Shown here: in pieces, positions 1-3,870 of the stretch
Numbering within the stretch: the first letter of the stretch is position 1
Layout: the number at the start of each line of letters is the position of its first letter
From: Thermoproteota archaeon
GTDB lineage: Archaea > Korarchaeota > JAOZGF01
NCBI GenBank assembly: GCA_027491845.1
Contig: JAOZGF010000069.1
Coordinates: 1 to 6,373 of the forward strand
Direction: 5' to 3'
DNA: 6,373 nt
Translations under genes and position numbers: made by a program
Notes under the pieces: generated by a model
Seen by the model: only the letters and a program-made list of their open reading frames with translations
Databases searched by the model: none
Told to the model about the DNA's origin: nothing

Positions 1-1
1 T

Positions 2-166
2 TATGACGCCTTGCTTCATGTCATTGAGGGTGAAGCTGAAGTCACTGTCTCAGGTGAAACAGAAACTGTGAAGGAGGGGGAAATAATAATCCTGCCAGCC
101 AATCAGCCTCACTCTGTGAGAGCGAGAAAAAAGTTCAAAATGATTTTGACAATGATAAGGACCTAA
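2..166 (+). CDS. Cupin-domain protein, C-terminal part (5' end outside window)
   Basis: This is the last 54 codons of a gene that begins before the window; it reads in frame from base 2 to a TAA at 164-166. Seen: an alternating beta-strand pattern typical of a cupin_2 barrel, with HVIEGEAEVTVSGE, then the turn VKEGEIIILPANQPHSV, which corresponds to the second cupin motif (G-x5-P-x3-PH). The His encoded at 110-112 is in the position of a metal ligand in the family. The first cupin motif lies at or beyond the window edge, so metal binding cannot be judged. Cupin domains of this size occur alone as small sugar- or ligand-binding enzymes and as C-terminal sensor domains of regulators, so the role remains open. 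The 3' end overlaps the end of the opposing DUF166 gene by 32 bases. Confidence 0.8.
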   Translation, partial: YDALLHVIEGEAEVTVSGETETVKEGEIIILPANQPHSVRARKKFKMILTMIRT

Positions 167-830
167 TAACCTCCCTTTTTAAGATTAAGCCCGACAGATG
201 TATTAAGGAATCACCGTTAACGCGGTTTATTTTTCTCGAGGCAAGGCAGGGATAAAGCTGCACATATAAACCAGCTTTTTCAGCTAATCCCTCAATTTTC
301 TGACCTACAAGTTTCTTAGCCACAAACAAAGTTGATCCGCAGGGCGCGCTCCTTAGAACTTCAACATTTTTCACTTGGTTGTTTTTTACCTCTATTTTTA
401 GTTTTGGTTTTCCGAAGACAGCTGAGAATTCCCTCATTTCTTGGGTGGGCCCTGTGGATAGACTGCAAAATGGTCTTGGGAAGATGCAGTGTACGTTTTT
501 CTTTTTGAACTCTTCCTTCAATTCTTTCTGAAGACCTAAGGGGACATGGGAATAATTATCAACAGGGATTATTACGGACTTGCAAAGGGAACGTGAAGTT
601 ATTTCAGGCAGGAGATCGAAGAAACTGGGTTGTTCACCAAGAGCAATGATGAGGTTCGCCCTGTCAATTTTTCTAGGTAAGTACGGGTTTACGTCGTCAA
701 CTATGTCAGGTAAAACATTTATTTTTATGGGTGAAACACTCCATGACTTCTTCTTATTCCTTAAAATATTTTTAATTATCCTTCTTCCCCATTCTTTTTG
801 GTAAAGGATTAATATTTTCAAGTTTTTCAA
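135..830 (-). CDS. DUF166 family protein (archaeal, Cys-rich; sometimes annotated thymidylate synthase-like)
   Basis: A 231-residue protein starting MKNLKILILYQKEWGRR. The N-terminal part resembles a Rossmann-like strand-helix start, and ALGEQPSFFDLLP follows at about 63-75. The cysteine motifs I associate with DUF166 (PF02593) are present: PRPFCSL (C122), SAPCGST (C164) and LYPCLAS (C195); C83 and C115 are extra. Length fits the family. Archaeal members have been annotated as thymidylate synthase-like, but this is weakly supported and I do not assign a reaction. The conserved Cys trio suggests metal, Fe-S or thiol chemistry (inference). The start is TTG at 830; an in-frame TGA at 834-836 excludes anything further upstream. 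A second TTG at 821 would give MKILILYQKEWG, which looks closer to typical family N-termini, so the start is uncertain by three codons. The gene lies 11 bases after the SLOG gene, whose final codons (AAG GAG TGA) carry a GGAG that may serve as its ribosome site. The stop is TGA at 135-137. Confidence 0.85.
   Translation of the reverse strand: MKNLKILILYQKEWGRRIIKNILRNKKKSWSVSPIKINVLPDIVDDVNPYLPRKIDRANLIIALGEQPSFFDLLPEITSRSLCKSVIIPVDNYSHVPLGLQKELKEEFKKKNVHCIFPRPFCSLSTGPTQEMREFSAVFGKPKLKIEVKNNQVKNVEVLRSAPCGSTLFVAKKLVGQKIEGLAEKAGLYVQLYPCLASRKINRVNGDSLIHLSGLILKREVIRSLSLSKSF
176..180 (+). terminator. T-tract after the cupin gene
   Basis: CTCCCTTTTT ends a few bases after the cupin TAA, inside the opposing DUF166 coding region. 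A short T-run can end archaeal transcription; there is no hairpin and support is weak. Confidence 0.25.
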
Positions 831-841
831 GTTTCAGCAAC

Positions 842-1348
842 TCACTCCTTTACTTTTGAACTGGAAATGATTTTTTCTATTGTTTCTATGGCTTCATCGG
901 GAGTTTTCACCATATAAACGTTTTCTAACGCCTTAAAATTGTTCTTAACTTTTTCTGTGAATCCTCCTTTTATGTCGAAGATTATCACGGGTTTGTTGAG
1001 GACCATTGCAAGTGAAAGTTCACTTAATGTGCCGAATCTGCCTGGAAAGACAACTACAACGTCTCCTGAATTAACAACGATATAGTTTCTGGCGAAACCT
1101 ATCCCTGTGGTGATTATTATGTCAATGTACTTGTTTGCTTCGTCTTTAGAGTCTCCAGGCTATATTCCAACAGTAACTCCGCCCTTACTTTTAACGCCCA
1201 TGGAGACAGCCTCCATTACCCCTCCCTTCCCTCCGCAAATCAAGATGAAACCCTTCTCTCCAATTAATTTGCCGAACTCAACAGCCTTCCTTCTTGTTTC
1301 TGTTCCCTCTATCTTTTCTCCCCCGCAAACACTCACTTGAACAGCCAT
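842..1348 (-). pseudogene. SLOG / LDcluster4 (TIGR00725-like) protein, interrupted by one in-frame TAG
   Basis: Read through from ATG at 1348 to TGA at 842 this is 168 codons, a normal length for TIGR00725/LDcluster4 proteins, which belong to the LOG-type Rossmann superfamily (nucleotide-binding; some LOG relatives are nucleoside-monophosphate phosphoribohydrolases). Seen in order: VQVSVCGG near residues 3-10, ICGGKGGVMEAVSMG (about 37-51), GGVTVGI then TAG as codon 63, then PGDSKDEANKYIDI, TTGIGFARNYIVVNSGD and the phosphate-loop-like FPGRFGTLSE. No other stop or frameshift occurs in the 105 codons after the TAG. Family members usually read G-I-L-P-G here, so TAG replaces a probable Leu; TTG to TAG is one base change. 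A good ribosome site (GAGGT, complement at 1357-1361) lies 8 bases before the ATG. It could be a recent pseudogene, a read-through gene (pyrrolysine or suppressor) or a sequencing error; I label it pseudogene only because a standard code would truncate it. It is the first gene of an operon with DUF166. Confidence 0.8.
1160..1162 (-). other. In-frame amber (TAG) codon inside the SLOG gene
   Basis: The plus strand reads CTA, so the minus strand reads TAG as codon 63 of the SLOG gene. The flanking codons read G-V-T-V-G-I before and P-G-D-S-K-D-E-A after, which join without any change of frame into the usual family sequence around G-I-x-P-G. Confidence 0.9.
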
Positions 1349-1356
1349 TTTTCACA

Positions 1357-1361
1357 ACCTC
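1357..1361 (-). promoter_or_regulatory. Ribosome binding site of the SLOG gene
   Basis: The minus strand reads AGAGGTTGTGAAAA before ATG. GAGGT matches the archaeal anti-Shine-Dalgarno sequence with 8 bases of spacing, supporting 1348 as the start and suggesting that the gene was translated until recently or still is. Confidence 0.65.
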
Positions 1362-1374
1362 TAACATTCAATGG

Positions 1375-1425
1375 ATATTTAGCTAAAGTGTAAGTAATCT
1401 GAAAAAGTTATCCAAAGATTTTTAG
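1375..1425. promoter_or_regulatory. Divergent promoter region between the SLOG gene and the aminotransferase gene
   Basis: The AT-rich gap between the two divergent genes contains a perfect 10-bp palindrome, TTTAGCTAAA (1378-1387), overlapping a minus-strand TATA-like CTAAATAT (1382 down to 1375). It also contains a plus-strand CCAAAGATTTTTAG (1412-1425) that resembles a BRE plus TATA box and would place a start of transcription near 1445-1450. Neither element is strong, and the spacing for the minus strand would leave only a very short leader. The assignment is tentative. Confidence 0.35.
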
Positions 1426-1471
1426 CCTCAGCATGTGATAGCCATTGATTAGGCAACTAACGTTGGTCAAA

Positions 1472-2575
1472 ATGATACCCATCAATCAACCTGTCTTGGG
1501 GGATGAAGAAAGAAAGGCTGTTTTAAAAGTGTTGGAAAGCGGGCTCTTGTCTGACAAAAGCGGTGAAGGAGCCTTTGTTAAGATGTTTGAGGAAGAATTT
1601 AGGAAGTATATAGGTGTGAAATACGCTGTTGCACTAAACAGCGGAACAGCAGCTCTTCACGCCTCGCTAATGGCACTGGGAATAGGCAGGGGGGATGAAG
1701 TCATTCTTCCGTCCTTCACTTTCTGTGCAACGGCTGAAACAGTTCTGCTGGTGGGAGGTAAGCCAGTAATGGTTGACATTGATCCCAAGACTTTCTGCAT
1801 AGATCCAAACGAAATAAGGAAGAGCATTACGCCTAAAACAAAGGCAATAATACCTGTACACTTGTTTGGGATGCCTGTTAACGTGGATGAAATAAGCGAG
1901 ATAGCTGAAAGACATTGTTTACATGTGATCGGCGATGCTGCACAGGCTCACGGGGCACAGTATAAATCGAAGAAGGTGGGTTGCTTTTTCGACGTGGAAT
2001 GCTTCAGTTTTTACCCTACTAAAAACATTACAACAGGAGAAGGAGGAATGGTGACAACTAATAACGAGGAAATCTTCGAAAAAATCAGAATGATAAGGTC
2101 TCATGGTGAAGAGAAACCTTACAGGCACGTTATGATTGGGCATAATTACAGGCTCCCCGAGGTCTCCGCTGCCATTGGATGGGTTCAGACAAGGAAGATT
2201 GATGAGTTCCTAAAAAAAAGGAGGCATAATGCAGAGAGACTGATTGAAATATTGGAAAACCAAGAGAAAATCGAGGTACCCGAGGTCCCTGAAAACGTAA
2301 CCCATTCATGGCATCTTTTCACCTTAAAAGCTAAGAGAAAAAGCGAAAGAAACAAATTAACAGAATTATTAAATAAAAGGGGGATTGGAACAGGGAAATA
2401 TTATGAGAACCCTCTTCACACCTTAAAATTTTACGCTGAACGTTCCAAGATCATTTCAAGCCTAAACAATACTGTTGAAGCCGCTGAAAGGGTTTTTCAG
2501 GTGCCTGTTCACCCATTGGTTGATGACATAGATTTAATTGGAAAAGAAATAATTTCAGGGCTTAAGAGCATGTGA
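1472..2575 (+). CDS. DegT/DnrJ/EryC1/StrS family PLP-dependent aminotransferase
   Basis: A 367-residue fold-type I aminotransferase of the sugar aminotransferase family, which typically transfers the amino group of glutamate or glutamine to a keto sugar nucleotide for cell-surface glycans or similar products. Seen: N-terminus MIPINQPVLGDEE and SGLLS; the PLP phosphate-binding NSGTAALHAS (about 56-65); GDAAQAHGA (about 154-162), whose Asp contacts the pyridine nitrogen and whose Gln stacks on PLP; SFYPTKNITTGEGG (about 179-192), with the Schiff-base lysine K184; and HNYRLPEVSAAIG (about 224-236), which contributes to the partner subunit's active site. All key residues are present and the length is normal. 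The start at ATG 1472 is chosen because family proteins commonly begin with M-I-P near this point. A TTG at 1445 preceded by GTGAT would add nine residues and cannot be excluded. The substrate is not identifiable. No sugar dehydratase or glycosyltransferase lies nearby; moaC follows after 13 bases, probably in the same transcript. Confidence 0.93.
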   Translation: MIPINQPVLGDEERKAVLKVLESGLLSDKSGEGAFVKMFEEEFRKYIGVKYAVALNSGTAALHASLMALGIGRGDEVILPSFTFCATAETVLLVGGKPVMVDIDPKTFCIDPNEIRKSITPKTKAIIPVHLFGMPVNVDEISEIAERHCLHVIGDAAQAHGAQYKSKKVGCFFDVECFSFYPTKNITTGEGGMVTTNNEEIFEKIRMIRSHGEEKPYRHVMIGHNYRLPEVSAAIGWVQTRKIDEFLKKRRHNAERLIEILENQEKIEVPEVPENVTHSWHLFTLKAKRKSERNKLTELLNKRGIGTGKYYENPLHTLKFYAERSKIISSLNNTVEAAERVFQVPVHPLVDDIDLIGKEIISGLKSM

Positions 2576-2576
2576 A

Positions 2577-2581
2577 GGAGG
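2577..2581 (+). promoter_or_regulatory. Ribosome binding site of moaC
   Basis: AAGGAGGAT begins at the last base of the aminotransferase TGA and gives a strong GGAGG with 7 bases to the GTG at 2589. This decides for the GTG start over the internal ATG eleven codons later. Confidence 0.75.
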
Positions 2582-2588
2582 ATGGAAT

Positions 2589-3050
2589 GTGAAAACTCAA
2601 GGGAAAACTGTTAAAATGGTGGATATTTCATCAAAAGAAATTGTCTCGAGGTATGCGAGGGCAAAGGGAAGGATAAAACTCAAAAAAGAAACAATAAAGC
2701 TCATAAGGGAAAACAAAATTGAAAAGGGAGATGTCTTCTCTGTAAGTAAGACGGCAGGAATCCTTGCCGCCAAGAATACTCCGCAGATAATCCCTCTATG
2801 CCACCCAATACCCCTAGAAGCAGTTGATGTTTCATTTGAAATAAAGGGGAACTTTGTGGAAGTCACGGCTGAAGTGAGAAGTACTGGGAAGACAGGTGTT
2901 GAAATGGAAGCATTGACGGCGGTTTCAGCGTCTTTATTAACCGTTTGGGACATGGTGAAAAAATATGAAAAGGACATTGAAGGTAATTATCCCTACACAG
3001 AGATAAGTAACATAAGGGTTATTGAAAAGGTTAAGGAGAAATTAGAATGA
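2589..3050 (+). CDS. moaC: Cyclic pyranopterin monophosphate synthase MoaC
   Basis: A 153-residue protein. MoaC converts the 3',8-cyclo-GTP intermediate made by MoaA to cyclic pyranopterin monophosphate, the second step of molybdenum (or tungsten) cofactor synthesis in the cytoplasm. Seen: MVDISSKEIVSRYARAKGRI near the N-terminus, KGDVFSVSKTAGILAAK (46-62), IIPLCHPIPL (67-76), STGKTGVEMEALTAVSA (98-114) and WDMVKKYEKDI (120-130). By alignment from memory to E. coli MoaC, K62, H72, D121 and K124 match K67, H77, D128 and K131, so the active site is intact. Length is near the usual 155-165; the N-terminus is slightly short and the C-terminus ends in a Lys/Glu-rich helix. The GTG start has a strong ribosome site. 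The stop TGA overlaps the ATG of the next gene (ATGA), implying coupled translation. No moaA lies in the window. Confidence 0.96.
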   Translation: MKTQGKTVKMVDISSKEIVSRYARAKGRIKLKKETIKLIRENKIEKGDVFSVSKTAGILAAKNTPQIIPLCHPIPLEAVDVSFEIKGNFVEVTAEVRSTGKTGVEMEALTAVSASLLTVWDMVKKYEKDIEGNYPYTEISNIRVIEKVKEKLE

Positions 3051-3574
3051 GTGAGACAACGTTAAAACACAGGGAAGCTGCCCCTAAAAAAATAAGGTTT
3101 GGAATTTTAATAATCTCATCCTCAAGATATTCAAAGTTCCTAAAAAACCAAGAAGTAGAAGATGAAACAGGGAAATTGTTGATTAAGGAAATCAACAAGG
3201 AAAGACACGTAGTTTCCTTTTACACTTTGCTACCTGACCACAGGAAACTAATACAGGCATTCGTTGAGTACGCATGCGAAGAACTCGAATTTGACTCTTT
3301 GATAGCTTCAGGTGGGACGGGCGTGTCTTTAAAAGACGTAACAATTGAAGCCCTGCGAGAAATCGCTAAAAAGGAGTTGAAGGGTTTCGGAGAAGTGTTC
3401 AGGGACGAAAGTAAAAAAAAGATAGGTGAAGCAGTGATTCTTACAAGGGCGTCTGCCTTCATAGTGAAGGACAAATTAATTTACGTCATACCAGGCTCGC
3501 CTGACGCAGCTAGAATAGCTTTGCCAATAATTTTAAATGAAACAGGCCACATACTTTATCACTTGAAAGAATAA
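3047..3574 (+). CDS. moaB: MoaB/MogA family molybdopterin adenylyltransferase-type protein
   Basis: A 175-residue MoCF_biosynth-fold protein. Archaeal MoaB proteins (for example that of Pyrococcus furiosus) carry out the MogA reaction, adenylylation of molybdopterin before metal insertion, whereas E. coli MoaB is inactive. Seen: FGILIISSSRYS (18-29), DETGKLL (39-45), SLIASGGTGVSLKDVTIEAL (84-103) with the substrate-binding SGGTG and the Asp (D97) that the family needs for catalysis, KGFGEVFR (112-119), and YVIPGSPDAARIA (146-158). These are the hallmark motifs, so an active enzyme is expected. The N-terminus has an extra charged stretch (MSETTLKHREAAPKK) ahead of the first strand, common in archaeal and MoaB-type members. 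It starts at the ATG overlapping the moaC stop and ends with TAA. The choice of moaB over mogA is by length and archaeal usage. Confidence 0.93.
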   Translation: MSETTLKHREAAPKKIRFGILIISSSRYSKFLKNQEVEDETGKLLIKEINKERHVVSFYTLLPDHRKLIQAFVEYACEELEFDSLIASGGTGVSLKDVTIEALREIAKKELKGFGEVFRDESKKKIGEAVILTRASAFIVKDKLIYVIPGSPDAARIALPIILNETGHILYHLKE

Positions 3575-3581
3575 AGCCTAG

Positions 3582-3632
3582 TAAAGCCACGGGTTTTCTC
3601 ATTTATTGCGTCTTACAAGACGCTCCGCTTTA
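3582..3632 (+). other. Nested inverted repeat downstream of moaB (possible structured RNA or terminator stem)
   Basis: An inner perfect hairpin, GCGTCT-TACA-AGACGC (3608-3623), sits within an outer pair TAAAGC (3582-3587) and GCTTTA (3627-3632). The outer left arm is also part of a short direct repeat, TAAAGCC at 3572-3578 and 3582-3588. The inner stem is GC-rich in an AT-rich setting. A T-tract follows about 20 bases later. It could help end or stabilise the moaB transcript; no known RNA family is recognised. Confidence 0.4.
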
Positions 3633-3651
3633 GTTTGTAGCACCAGTAGAA

Positions 3652-3667
3652 CTTTTTTCGTCTTCTT
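3652..3667 (+). terminator. T-rich possible terminator after moaB
   Basis: CTTTTTTCGTCTTCTT is a pyrimidine/T-rich tract of the kind that ends archaeal transcripts, placed after the moaB hairpin and before the promoter of the next gene. The assignment rests on composition and position only. Confidence 0.35.
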
Positions 3668-3710
3668 GGCAGTTAAAAAAATTGCTTTGATGCGTCGACG
3701 TAAAGGCTTA

Positions 3711-3724
3711 GAAACACTTATAAC
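3711..3724 (+). promoter_or_regulatory. Archaeal promoter (BRE + TATA box) upstream of the UPF0182 gene
   Basis: GAAACACTTATAAC fits a purine-rich BRE followed by a TATA box (CTTATAAC, 3717-3724). Transcription would be expected near 3743-3750, leaving a leader of about 120-130 bases before the GTG at 3871, which is long for an archaeon. An 8-bp palindrome, CGTCGACG (3693-3700), lies just upstream. Confidence 0.55.
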
Positions 3725-3758
3725 TACATTGCCCGTAAAAATAGATTTAAGGGAAAAT

Positions 3759-3839
3759 ATGTTATGGAGACTTGGAGGAAACAGGGTTTGTAGCTGTAGC
3801 CTGAAACCATTCCTGGAAGATTGTTGTCTAGCCTGCTAA
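3759..3839 (+). CDS. Possible 26-residue Cys-rich small ORF in the UPF0182 leader
   Basis: An ATG at 3759, preceded by AAGGGAAAAT, opens a 26-codon frame ending at TAA 3837. The product contains V-C-S-C-S-L-K-P and ends D-C-C-L-A-C, five cysteines in the last sixteen residues. It falls a few bases after the predicted transcription start of the leader. Paired cysteines could bind metal, but the frame is short enough to be chance and I recognise no family. It may be a leader peptide, an independent microprotein or nothing. Confidence 0.2.
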   Translation: MLWRLGGNRVCSCSLKPFLEDCCLAC

Positions 3840-3859
3840 GCTCTCTGTTTAATAGGTTT

Positions 3860-3864
3860 AGGTG
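3860..3864 (+). promoter_or_regulatory. Ribosome binding site deciding the UPF0182 GTG start
   Basis: AGGTG lies 6 bases before the GTG at 3871. An in-frame TGA at 3865-3867 blocks any start further upstream, and the next in-frame GTG at 3931 has a poorer site and would cut into the first membrane segment. Confidence 0.55.
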
Positions 3865-3870
3865 TGACTG

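Larger units (their letters stand above)
3575..3870 (+). other. Intergenic region between moaB and the UPF0182 gene
   Basis: About 296 bases without a convincing long gene. In order it holds the nested inverted repeat, a T-rich tract, the CGTCGACG palindrome, the BRE/TATA promoter, the small Cys-rich frame and the ribosome site of the next gene. A further small inverted repeat, GGTTT (3785-3789) with AAACC (3804-3808), lies within the leader. I looked for a tRNA T-loop and for C/D-box motifs and did not find a convincing set. Confidence 0.6.

Noticed and set aside
580..804. Plus-strand frame of 74 codons
   Set aside because: It is antisense to DUF166, whose motifs give clear coding support; no ribosome site or recognisable family.
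1107..1340. Plus-strand frame of 77 codons opposite the SLOG gene
   Set aside because: The minus strand carries recognisable SLOG motifs through the whole region; the plus frame is a Pro/Ser-rich shadow.
1160..1348. SLOG gene as a complete 62-residue protein
   Set aside because: The family motifs continue in the same frame after the TAG for another 105 codons, so the short version is a truncated reading and not a natural small protein.
1667..2143. Two minus-strand frames opposite the aminotransferase
   Set aside because: Shadows of a well-supported PLP enzyme; no motifs of their own.
2597..3474. Minus-strand frames opposite moaC and moaB
   Set aside because: Both plus-strand genes have intact catalytic motifs; the opposing frames have no ribosome sites or family features.
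3606..3839. 77-codon plus frame starting at TTG 3606
   Set aside because: Its start lies inside the hairpin and it runs across the T-tract and the promoter; composition is not gene-like. Only its last 26 codons, from ATG 3759, are kept as a weak possibility.
3575..3870. tRNA or C/D-box RNA in the intergenic region
   Set aside because: No T-loop GTTCRA-type motif with matching acceptor stem, and no properly spaced C and D boxes; isolated CTGA and TGATG-like words only.
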